NCBI GenBank assembly: GCA_947568835.1
Contig: OX387606.1
Span: 21,491,225-21,555,224 of the forward strand
From: Protonemura montana
Taxonomy: Eukaryota; Arthropoda; Insecta; Plecoptera; Nemouridae
Direction: 5' to 3'
DNA length: 64,000 nucleotides
Translations under genes and position numbers: made by a program
The notes under the pieces: model-generated
Told to the model about the DNA's origin: nothing
The model's input: the letters and a program-made list of their open reading frames with translations, nothing else
Database searches by the model: none
Part shown: one piece after another, positions 1 through 22,500 of the stretch
How positions within the stretch are numbered: the stretch's first letter is position 1
How the letters are laid out: the number at the start of each line of letters is the position of its first letter

Positions 1-1534
1 TTAGTATGCTCCCATCTTTAAAATACCAGTTTAATTTAACTAAACCACTCGTACTTAAATTCTATTCTCCGGCATTTTTTAAGAAACACATTGGTAACCA
101 TGGAGTTTAAACAGCATACCCTCACTGCACACCCCTACCATTGTTTGTGTACTTTGTTATAAAACACTTACGGTAAGTGGCAAGGTGCCAATGGTGTGTA
201 CCACAAAGTCCTGCCTTGGTTCCCAAGATGGTGGATTTATTCGGTAACTCATCAAATACATTCAATGCTGCCTCGTCAGAAAACAAACACGTATGGGCAT
301 CAGATCATACAGACACTGAACCAACTTTAAGTCCCTCTTTTCGGTGAAGATATCTTCAATTGAATGCACAAAGACAAAGTTAATACTGGACACTGACACC
401 ACACTGGTTTTCGACTTCTGAGAATTTTTCCACAATGAAATGAGATTTCACTGCCGAACTATCTTAGCGTTGAATTGATTTTGCAGTAGAGACAACTCCG
501 ATATATATATATATGTATTGATGTAAATGAAAATTATAATCACTGGGATATTGGATTCTTAAATAAAAGTGCAGGTTCACTGTAGTATCTGTGTAACTGT
601 CAGAAAAATGAGTGAGATCTACCCTCAATTCACATGGCAATAAGCACAAGCACCGAGAATTTAACGGTCGACAGCCACATTGAATATCAAATCAGGCACT
701 ACACTATCTGCCGCAAATCTTACTGGGTCCGTTCCCTTACATTTTGCCAGTCAGCCAAGATCATCTACGTTTGTCAAAATAATGCTACAGGCGCGTTCTG
801 TCGATTGCATTAAGTCTCATATGATAATCAAGTTTTCATTGAGGTGAAGAAGGAAAGAGAGAGGCTGCACAAATGACCGAAGAAAATTAACATCGCAATA
901 TGCACTTGTCAAGAAATTTCGCGAATTTTAATGTTTCAGGCATGTTTCCTCTGTTGTTAGAGATGTAAACAATAGATATTCGGGACTTTTAGAAATGTAT
1001 CGCCAAATGTACCATGCGACTCAAATTATTTCTCCTGCAAGTTGCACTCCCACTCTCTTACCTCCTTCACCTCAACAAATATCCAACCTCTTGGCACCCT
1101 ATTTACAATTCTATGTTTAAGATCCTTGCGCTCTGCTTTTGCTTATTGCTTTATCAATTGTGGGTAGACCTTTAACTGTACACAAACACACGCATTTAAC
1201 ATCAACAACAAAGAAGAACTTTATATAAAACAAAACAATATTCCTAGGATTTGTCTTAAAACTAGCAGACTTGAGAGGGGAAAACAGCAACAGCGTCAGC
1301 TTTGTTGCCTGAACATATAACACGTTTACAAAGTAGTAAGTAAATGCGATGGATAAGTGTCCATTGTCCGTCGATAAACGAGTCTCTACCGGCTACTCTA
1401 CGGATTTGGCGGCTGGCACCGCTGTGTACACTTCTCGTAACTTCTCGTAGTATTTTCGGTCCTGTCGACAAAAAGAAACGTAGCAAGGTCATTAGTATTA
1501 GATTTATAGACAAGGAGCTCCAGCGTTAATGTGA

Positions 1535-1845
1535 AATGTTCTGCTGAGCAAACCAAATGGCAAAAGTTGGTAATGAGAAGTGCCACCCGATGGTGCCTGC
1601 GGCTGTCCTTTTTAAAAAACTGCTGGTTACTGGTTTCAGCTTTCATGTGGAAACTCCAGCTTTGCTCCCCTTACATCTACAATTAAATAATTACAACTCA
1701 AAATATCAATAAACATATTTCAATCATTAAGGGTAGCGTCAACAAAGGTTATTTGAACGTAAACCAGTCTCCAATGCGAATCTGTGAGAAACAACAAAAT
1801 TAAAAATCCCTGACATTCAAAAGGCGGTGACTCTACGTAACTACC
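1535..1845 (+). repeat. Dispersed repeat family B, copy 1
   Basis: This segment shares an ordered set of landmarks with copies near 22195, 29045, 31335, 39075, 48840, 58120, 61600 and 63085. In order they are: a CTGCTGAGCAAAC start, a 'CCACCCGATGG' block, 'GCCGTCCTTTTTAA', 'ACAATTAAATAATTACAACTC', a 'GTTAGCGTCAA' block, 'GTAAACCAGT', 'GCGAGTAATCTGCGAGAAA' and a 'GGTGACTC' end. There is no coding capacity. It is a nonautonomous mobile element of unknown class. Confidence 0.6.
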
Positions 1846-2089
1846 TAGTCGTTACAAAAGCTGATCGGTCAAGATTTTCTTAATCAGATCTATGAATCAC
1901 TTTGCCATGAGTGTGGCGAATTTTACCGCAACCCACAAGCCCACAGGCGGTGCTTTTCACGAGTAAAAATGTTGTTGCACAATTGACTAGAAATGTACTA
2001 CTAAAAAGTTATGTATTTCCTAGTATTGTATAGATATTAAACTATTTAATATATTATTGGCTAATATATGATATGTTTACTATTTGTAT

Positions 2090-2318
2090 AGAATATGTTG
2101 ATTGGGAAAGTAAAGGGAGAGTACGGTACTTACCGAGCGGTGAGTGGCAGGCTTGGAAATTCTTTGTTAACAATTCAGCTGTTGCCTCTATCACTGGTCT
2201 CTTCTCTCCAGTGATAAAAGCAACAGCCAAAACGTTAACAAAGAATTCCCAGTATCGCGGCCTGCCACTCACCGCTCGGTAAGTTCCGTATACTCTTCCT
2301 TTACTTTCCCAATCAAAA
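2090..2318. repeat. Long foldback (inverted repeat) element
   Basis: The left half reads GAATATGTTGATTGGGAAAG and continues to a centre near 2200. The right half is its near-perfect reverse complement, ending CTTTCCCAATCAAAATATTC. Arms are about 105-110 bp and close on TATCACTGG / CCAGTGATA with a loop of about ten bases. The arms also share GTTAAC and the block GAGCGGTGAGTGGCAGGC. It lies about 100 bp past the NVL stop codon, so it may be transcribed as a hairpin in the NVL 3' UTR. It could be a foldback MITE. Confidence 0.75.
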
Positions 2319-2423
2319 TATTCGTTATCCCAGCCGTTTGGCACATTACAAATCAAATACTATTTGTATCCGTGACACTTCACATGCCAATTGGCCAATC
2401 ATGAAATAAATAAATAATTATTA

Positions 2424-13308
<10,885 letters not shown>

Positions 13309-16300
13309 TGTAGTGTTTCAAAAAATAAGATCAATTCTCACAATCAGTGCCACAGTCGAATAAAACTAATTTGATTATAGCCGTGAGACTTTCCTCGAGT
13401 CACGAACTGGCGAGAGCCATTACGATACAATGCACTTGTCAGCTACCGGCTGCTCCCGCCAGGTCGACATTCTCTCACAGCGGGTACGATTTGAATGCGA
13501 AGCTTTGTGTTTTTTTTTGTGTCGGCTGGAGCTAAGGGTATCATACCAAGCAGTAACGAACAAAGGTCAGTTTGTCAATCTTTGACGGGCAATGCGGAAG
13601 CGGGTGCATGGCAAGGGCGATCTGCACAAGGGGTGCTGTTTAAACCAGCCCCAGGATTTGGCCAGCAATGATAGGTAGTGAATACACCGTGCAATAGCTC
13701 GCTCAATGGGATTACTAATGGCGAATTAAATTGTTAGTATGAGACATAATATCTCAAGGGAGGAAGCAGCCCTTGTCGACTGCCGCGAGTGCAACTCATA
13801 GCTACCCCAATAACAAAGCAAATGTAGTGTTAACAGCATTTTTTAACGTCACCCAGACTATTTTATTTACAGTACTGCAATTTGATTCAATATTTCGAGT
13901 CTATAGACCAGCAATCATCCCCATCCTATGGTGAGATTGTCATCGACCCGAAGGGTACTGGTGGACCTATGTTGCATGGCAGAGATAAATCGTGCAAAAT
14001 AACAATTTCTAGTCAAATAAAAATAGGCAAAGTATACTTTACTTGTTGCAGCGTGTAGCTTCGATATATTGAATCAAATTGCAATACTTTAAATGAAATC
14101 AGCCGAGTTGATGTTGAAAAACGGTTTCAGCACTGCATTTTCTTGTTTATTGGGGTTGTTATTGTTATTATTATTTTAATATTGTTTATTAATTAATTTA
14201 TAGTTTAGTATTGTTGTTGCTGTTATTGTTTTTATTATTATTGTCATTGTTATGGCTATTATTGTTATTTTCGGCCCTGAGATTTGCCTGAGATTTCCAA
14301 ACAGTGACAACTAACAGGCACAGAGAATGCAGAGGCTACAACAATTGCCAGAGTATTTGGTGCAGTAAAACTGATACACTACCTGAAAATTATAGCTTGA
14401 GACCCGGTGGCTAGAGGGGAAGCAGCATATTATAATTTTTAAAGTCATAATATCATATATGATCATATAGTCATATAGTCATAATATAAAGTCATATTAA
14501 AAGAAGACGTAATTTCTTATCAAAGTCAAAGTCGACGATCAGGATTGAGATGTTTTGCGACTTGAATTGAGATGGGATGATTGGAATTTGAAGTAAAATC
14601 ATACGTTCCATCGTTGAGAGTTACACGCTCAACAATTCCAATTGTTCCAACAGTTCATTTTGTTACTGTGAACATTTGGCAAATACTCTACGCATTGCAA
14701 GCATATTTTGCAGTTCTAATGAGATTTCAAAATATTTTATTGATTTTGTCATTTTTCAAATTGACAATATTTTAGTCCCACGCTTGAAAAATGTGGCAAA
14801 AATAATACATTTCTCAGGTTGTTCGCTCAGAACTGCGACATGATATGTGTCAACTGTTTTTACAGCAGTTTCTTTATTTTTTTCCCGCAATGTGATTTTC
14901 TTTGACATACCTTACGAAACAATGGGACCTCCCTCCTAAATGGGTCCTAAGTTCTTCTTTCACAGCATTTTTCTTCGATTTTTCATCAACCACATCTGCC
15001 CACAAGCCTAGGTGAACAAAAATCAAACAAAATCCTTCTCATAGCACCCTGTTTCAATATTTCAGTTGCATATTAAAACTTCCATCATTAAATGATGGCT
15101 GGGGTTATTTGCATCGCTGCCGTTTCACCAGTAACCACCGGTGGTATTTAGTTTGGTGAAGTGGTTCAGAGCCGTTGGTAGATGTTGTAGTGAGTGCTCT
15201 GGACTTGCTCTGTTGCATCATTGACTTGTGGTCCTAAAAAGGACCAGAAAAGTCTACGTTTTGTCGACGTTGGCGCCGAAATCTTCAGGACTGAAGATGT
15301 TCTTTTTAGGACCACAAGTCAATCACAACAAAGCAAGTCTGACCACAACAGTGTGTTATATTTTCTAAGATAGTGTACCAAAAAATCACAAAGAATGCAT
15401 GTACTGCTGAAATGAATGTGTAATATTATTTTTATCTTCAGTTTGGATCTATTGTAACATTGTTCCAAATCAGTACATTTATACTTTGTCAATTACTATT
15501 CGTAGCAAACGCTGGTTTCCCCCAAAATAGTGCTGTGACTGTGATTACATAATTTTAGTTGCGGTAAATGTTGGTAGCAATATGTATCAGATGACAATGT
15601 TTAACCGAATCTTCATAAAGCATAAGACAAGTCTGGAATACAAACGGTGTAGGTTGTGATGATTTAAAATTTTCCAAAAATTAGCACACCTTTGGCCTTT
15701 TGTTCAATCAACTGTAGTTATAATAAGAACCAAACATATAATTTTATGTGATTTCTATTTCCAGGGGATAATTTTATCAAAGGGTTCATTTTGGCTAAAA
15801 CAGCAAAACTTCATCCTAAATCTGATCTTTTTCATAAGCCGTTGTACATTTTTTTCCCCCACGAACCGTAGTGTAAGTAGGTACAGTTGTCAAGTTGTCT
15901 AAAAATTACTCATTTTATTCAGCAATTAAATTTGAAAAATAAAAACAAACCTTAATAGAAATATTTAAATTAAACTCATATACCATACCGTAATGAAAAA
16001 TAAAACATGTTACATGTTTTATTATTATGTTTTAGTAAACGAACTTAAATAGTATCTTGCGATAATTTTAAGTAAATTCCACAATGAGCATAAAATAGAA
16101 GCTAATTAGAAAGCCAAAAGAGAAAGTAAAAATAAATGAAATATATTGTTTCCTTTGTTTCTATATTTTGTTTTTATTCTAAGCCAGTTAGTTTATTCTA
16201 AATTTCATGAAAATGTTTTAATTTTTGTGCACATATTCAGAATAAATATCAGGTTTGGTTAGGAGGCTGTAATGACGTTTTTTATTGTTGGCTGGAGAGT

Positions 16301-16598
16301 TGAACTTGTCTAGGATATCTACTTGCCGGTTTGTAATTTAGTGGTTATCTAACTTAAAAAAATCGCTTTAATCCGCATCTTATTTCACTTCGATATGTGT
16401 GACTGATGAAAATCTTTTTAAAGTAGATTTATCAGTGTTCTTATCAGATTGAGGGAGCACTTTAACCTATTGCAATATGCCACCACAGCATTGGTGACAA
16501 TGCACTGCAGAAAGCATATTGTACCTGTAATGCTCAACTTTCTCGAAAACGCTTGATTTCGATCTCTGTTACTCAGGTATTAGCTGTGTGCTGTCGAA
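13309..16598. other. Divergent intergenic region between NVL and NFXL1
   Basis: NVL leaves to the left and NFXL1 to the right, so both promoters must lie in or beyond this 3.3 kb. No open frame with protein-like composition is present. Most of it is AT-rich and a foldback sits at 15202-15339. I see no confident TATA or Inr; the space is too long to argue for a shared bidirectional core promoter. Confidence 0.5.
15202..15339. repeat. Foldback repeat with 38-40-bp arms
   Basis: The left arm contains TTGACTTGTGGTCCTAAAAA and the right arm CTTTTTAGGACCACAAGTCA. The outer parts of the arms (ACTTGCTCTGTTG versus CAACAAAGCAAGT) also pair with few mismatches. A related single arm (TTTTTAGGACCGCAAGTCAT) lies at about 10655-10690 in NVL intron 5, so this is a dispersed family. 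Confidence 0.7.
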
Positions 16599-19500
16599 AT
16601 GGCTACACAGCAAGGTCGAGGCGGCAATCCGTGGAACCGTGGCGGGCGAGGTGGTCGAGGTAGGGGTGCTCCGAAGCAACAGCAGCAAAGCGAGGCTGGT
16701 GCTCGTCAAGCTGAAAGCCGCTTCCAAAAAGCTCAAGCTGACATGCATGCCGCTGCTCAAAAGCACTATAAGCCTGACTACGAGTCATCAGAGGAGGAAG
16801 ATGAACTGGAGTCAGACAACATTCTTGGTGAGTTTCTAAAGGACTACAGGCTCTAGTGATACTTTGCAGAAGCCGGTTGTCTGCAAAGTATTTGTATAGA
16901 GAAGAAAACATGACAGAAACCTCTACCTGAATCTTATTTTCTGAGATAATTTGTAGATATTGTTGGGAAATTGACGAAAAGAGAGGTGTATTTCTCTGGT
17001 CCCATAGCTTATTTTGTTGATTATTGTGCCGATTGTGACAAAATACTTAATATATCTGCAAATTGATTTATATGTTAGCATGGCACATTTTGGCACGACT
17101 AAAGCTTAAAAGGGAAATGTTGGACAGCAGCGTAGATGATTTGCATTGTTTTTAAAAATTACATTTGTCCGGTAAGGTCACGTTAAAAACATTCTTATAA
17201 AATTACAACATAATATAACATTATTTTTACATTAAAACTTTGGCATAAGGTGCCAATGCAGTGTATAAACCCTGAAGTACCTTCATACACTGCCTAATTA
17301 CACTACATTACATAAACAAACCCACCGCAAAGCACCTCACGCCCGTCGCCTTGACAAGCAACCCGTTCTTGCAGGCTCGGTTCTCGCGAGCTACTCCCAG
17401 CTCGGCGGAACTGGTGACGACCTGGGCCGCACACAACGGTTCCTGGAAGATGCGTTCCAGTCTGGAGCGGCCACGTGCCTCGTATGCATTGCCTCCGTGA
17501 AGCGCACCGACGCGATATGGAGCTGCCACGAGTGTCACTGTTTCTTCCATCTTGCCTGCGTGCAACGTTGGGCCTGCGACAGCGTGGCTCATCAGAAGAT
17601 GGCTGCGGCCGAGGACCCACGTAGCAAGTCGGTGGTCGAGTTCAACTGGGCTTGGTAAGTTATCATGATACCGATCTCTAATAACCTGTATTGCCGTTGC
17701 CATGGACAGACTTTCAAGCCAAGGCCGACATCTTGACATCTTGACATCCCTGATTTTCATTTCTCTCAAAGAGTCTGTGCTATTTTAAGCGCTTTCATCG
17801 GCAGTTTTTGTGATCTTTGTAGTTTTCACCACTTTCATGGACAAAATTTGGGGAAAATACCTTTCAAAAACTCTTAAATCAGCATTGAACTAATAGGACA
17901 CTTTGGTATCAGGGACTTCTAATATTAGCTATTTATTGTCTGACTTCAATTTTGATCAGCTGGCTGGATCCTATGCTCTATCCAGGTTATGTGAGATCAG
18001 CTGGCTGGATCCTATGCTCTATCCAGGTTATTTGAGATCAGCTGGCTGTATCCTATGCTCTATCCAGGTTATTTGAGATCAGCTGACTGGATTCTATGCT
18101 CTATCCAGGTTATTTGAGATCAGCTGGCAGGATCCTATGCTCTGACTAAGTTATTTGAGATCAGCTGGCTGGATCCTATGCTCTATCCAGGTAAATTTAA
18201 CGTCGAGGACAACAAGGATTAATCTTAATATTCAGGTTTCTAAGCTCAACGGTCTCTAACACTCCATTAGTTAAATCGGCCAACTTTACAGTTGCTCTCA
18301 CGGGTTAATGTTGCAAAACATCTCTGAGCTGAGTGACTTTGTTTGTGAATCATGCTTTATACAAAGGTCCTTGCGTCTCTGTTCGCAGCCCCAAGTGCCG
18401 ACGGGAGTACGGCTCGGCGGAAACACCGCAACGCTACGAATGTTTCTGTGGCAAGACGACGGATCCCGCGTTCCACCCGTGGAACGTTCCGCACTCGTGC
18501 GGTGAATCGTGCGGCAAGGAACTGCAGCCCTTGTGCGGTCACTCTTGTCTCCTGCTCTGTCATCCAGGTCAGCTTACCCTTGTCACTGTCCAGTTAGTTG
18601 TTCTTCTTCCCGCCGAACGGTTTGGCATGTTGGAAACATGTTCTTCTAGCTATACCCTGATTTTCACCTTTGACATGCGTTGCTCTAATCATCTGTGCTT
18701 AGTGGTCACACATTTTTTGAGAGGAAATTAGTGTATTTTAGAAACATTTTCATAGTTGTTAAAATGGTACAACTGTTGAAAAAGCTAGTGAAATATATGC
18801 TTTCCACTGGTGCTCTGTAGTCGATAAAACATATCCCAATTACGTTGCACAGCAATTTGAAAAGTGAGGAAACGTTTTCCCACTTATTACGACAAGGGTA
18901 AATTGTTAAACAATATGAACTTAAAAAAAAAGTCCAACCTTTCTCAAAGCAGCTTAAAATCAGTTGATCCCAAATACAGTAGTGCATATTTACTTCTTGC
19001 AAGTATTGCTGTCAGTAAATAAATACAAATAAGAAGAAGTTAAATTATAAATAAGAACTCCCCATGTAAGAAAGTCTCCTATCAATTGATCAACGTCCGA
19101 ACAGGCCCGTGTCCGCCGTGCCCCAAGATGGTTCTCTCCGCCTGCCACTGTGGGGGTCCAGCCCGCCAGCAGCGCTGCAGCCGCAAGGCGTGGTCATGTG
19201 GCAAAGCGTGCGGTCGACAACTTGCGTGTGAACGTCACTCGTGCTCCGAGGCTTGCCATGCCGGCGCATGCTCCGCCTGCCCCCGCGCCAGCGATCAGCC
19301 GTGTTGCTGCGGGGCAGAGAGGCAGACGCGACCCTGCGCTGATCCAAGGTAGGAACACTTTGTCGCAAAACCTGGGCTTTAATCAAAATTATTATAGTAT
19401 TTATATTCCAAATTGATCACAATCGTAATATTAGGACATCATTTTTGATACCAGGTCATTTAATTTCTTGTTAATTCAGTAATTTTATCCCCAAAACAAA

Positions 19501-22500
19501 GCGGATCAATGTTCTGTTTGTAGGATTGCGTGTGCAACGTTTTCCACAAGTCTTTTATGCAGAACATCAGCGATTAAGTGAATTATCACCGTTGCAACAA
19601 CCATGTTTTGTTCCCCAAACTACTTGGACTGATGCCACATCAGTAAAGCATGCCCAAAACCTTCTAGCAGTTAAAAACAAATATTGAACAAATATTTGAA
19701 CAAATATTAAAACAAATGAGTATTTGAAATTCTATTTAAGAACAACTAATTTTCCCTACTTTTTGTAACTGAAAGTTTTGTTACGACCGCTTTCACCCTT
19801 GATGAAGTAACAGGCATAAGTTACAAGACGTCGGTAAACTTAGTTGCTTTACTTAGCACTCAAAAATCCAGTTACAATTTTTTTTTTCAAAACTAGTTCT
19901 AAGGTTGGATGAAGTGGACATGAGTCTAAAAACCAGAATAACGAACCTTCCATGAATCGGCTTGAGTCAGTATTAAGATTGATGCTAATTCCAAGTCTTA
20001 ATTTAATACAAAAATAATTTTATAAAAATGTAATGACATTTTTCAGTTATTGGTGATTGTTTTCTTGTCTGCTATGTTGTGCAATTTGTTTGAATCTAAT
20101 AATAGGCTAGCCACTTTCCTTACAGGAAAACTATTTTCTAGCCTGGATGAGTTCCTTACACCTTATCTTGATGGAATTAACTTGTTGTATCTATGTACAC
20201 TGGAACCTTGCCATCACTTAGGTAGATTTCTAGTTTTCAATGTCATGGCCAGTTTTCTTTATACAATTTGATCTGTTTCTGGATTTCAAATTGTTGTACC
20301 AATTGTAATTCTAAATGAATAAAGCATATAAAAACCATATGATCAGCACACTAACATCACATTAATGGTACGAAATCTAATACAAGCCCATACTTGTTGT
20401 CTAGATGGCAGTGTGCCCGTGAGTGCAACCGCCCCCTGTCCTGTGGTTTCCACCGCTGCGTCGTGGGCTGCCACCATGGTCCCTGTCCCCCGTGCCCCGA
20501 GTCCCAGTCTCGCCGCTGTCCCTGCGGGAAGATGGATCACTCGGGGCTGCCTTGCAACGAGCCGGCACCGACATGCGGGGATACTTGCGCTCGCATGCTA
20601 GAGTGCGGCCAGCACGCATGCTCACGGCCGTGCCATCGAGACAAGTGCGGTGCATGTCTGGAGGTCAGTCTTGCCTAGAGGTCAAGTCTGGAGCTAAACT
20701 CAGTATCCATTTATAATGATTTTCTGCAAATCAGTTCAAGGCCGATTTCATAAACTCCCTTTAAATCTTGCTTAATCGGCGTTTAAGGGAGGTTTGAGGG
20801 TGAAATTGATTTTCTCAGTGTAGGCAAAATTTTGAAAGATTTGAAAGAGGATGTTAAGATAAAACAGCAAATTTGAATTTGAATTTGGTGATGATTCACA
20901 AAGGTTTTGTTCTATCACATGAAAGATAATTCATTCAGCAGCCTTCACTATTTTTTCATTGCCAAAATTGTCGTTTAATATTTGAACCTCGAAACCTCGA
21001 AACCATCGAGCAAAGAAACCATCTAAACTTAAACGCTTGGAACTCGGCAGGTGGTGTTGAAGAGTTGCCGCTGTGGCCTGCACTCTCGTGAGCTGCCCTG
21101 CGGCAAGCCGAGCGTATGCGACAGCAAGTGTCGTTCAACGAGGGCCTGCGGACGTCACCCGTGCAGCCGCAAGTGCTGCGATGGCCGCTGCCCTCCGTGC
21201 GAGAAGACATGCGATCGGCCGTTGCCGTGTGGGAGACACAAGTGCCCGGCGCGGTGCCATCGAGGACCCTGCTATCCGTGTCCACTAGTTGCCGATGTCA
21301 CGTGCAGGTAGGTTCGACTTATAAGCTAATAGCTTAATACAATAGCGCTAATTATTATTATTGTTATTATTAATAAGTGTATTGTCAATTTGGCCAGGTG
21401 TGACATGTGACAGTCAGAGGTATCTGTATAAAAAAAGTAGCCCTTTGGCCCAATACATCATTTGCAGTTTAAAAATTCCTATGTTGAGTAAAAACATTTG
21501 TCAATGAGATAATATTTAAAGGGGCATTCACCCTTCAAAATTATTTTTTACCATAGATTTGTAACTAAAGTATGAATTGAAATTTACCTATTTAAAAGAA
21601 TTTTCTGAAAAAATGGATGTGCAATTAATTATCTAAGATTTGTGGCTTTTCGCGCGGCGCGATCTGCAAGCTGAGTACGATTCTCTTGTAGAATACTGTC
21701 TTTCCCTGCGGCCGCTCCGTTGGCCAAAGCCGCCAAAAGTCTATCCTCTCCCTACCGATTCTTTTTTCCGAGCGCTGTCGCTGCCGCTAAGCCTCGGCCG
21801 CGGCACGTTCAGAGCGGTACTGCACGATAATATGCAACATGCTAATTACATACCTGCGGTAATTTGCTTAATGTAGCTAAACGAATAATTGTATCATAAA
21901 GCCAGATTATTTCAACACAGAGGAAGGATGGAGGACTATGCTCAAATTATTTGAATTTTATCTGATGAGAGGTTTGTCTAGGTGCTAGGGGTCGAAAAAG
22001 CACTACGGGTTATTTCTTATGGGAGTTTTTTTTCTAAGCACTCAAGCCGAAAAACGCGGACTTTGACAATTTCTGCGCGGACGGCCGTGGACATTGGAGT
22101 TTTTTTTCATAGTCGAAATGTCATTATTAAATCTTCTAAATAGATGGTAAAAAATAATTTTAAGGGTAAATGCCCCTTAAACCAACCGATATTAGAAATC
22201 TACAATTAAATAATTACGATTTAAAATATTATTATCAGTGTATCTATTGTTAAGGTTAGCTCTAATAAAGAATTAAAAAACATTTGTCGATATTTTGTGT
22301 TGCAATTATTTAATTATAGAGGTTTGTTAAAAAGGACAGCTGCAAGCGCCATCGGGTGGCACCTACCGTGACCACGTGTTGCCGGCCTCGTTAGCTCAGC
22401 AGAACGTTTAACATCAGCGCTGTGTCTCTATGCATGCTTTTGTGTCTGAAGTCAATGGTTCGATTCTAGGCTCGCTCATTTCTCTCCTAGCGGCCGTTGG

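Larger units (their letters stand above)
1..2423. other. Intergenic region 3' of NVL, no gene seen
   Basis: No open frame here has recognisable domains or splice context, and those present are short and AT-rich. A short AT dinucleotide run lies near 500-515. A family B repeat copy occupies about 1535-1845 and a long foldback occupies about 2090-2318. The stretch nearest 2424 is probably the NVL 3' UTR, because transcription runs leftwards, but I found no canonical minus-strand polyadenylation hexamer close to the stop codon. Confidence 0.5.
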
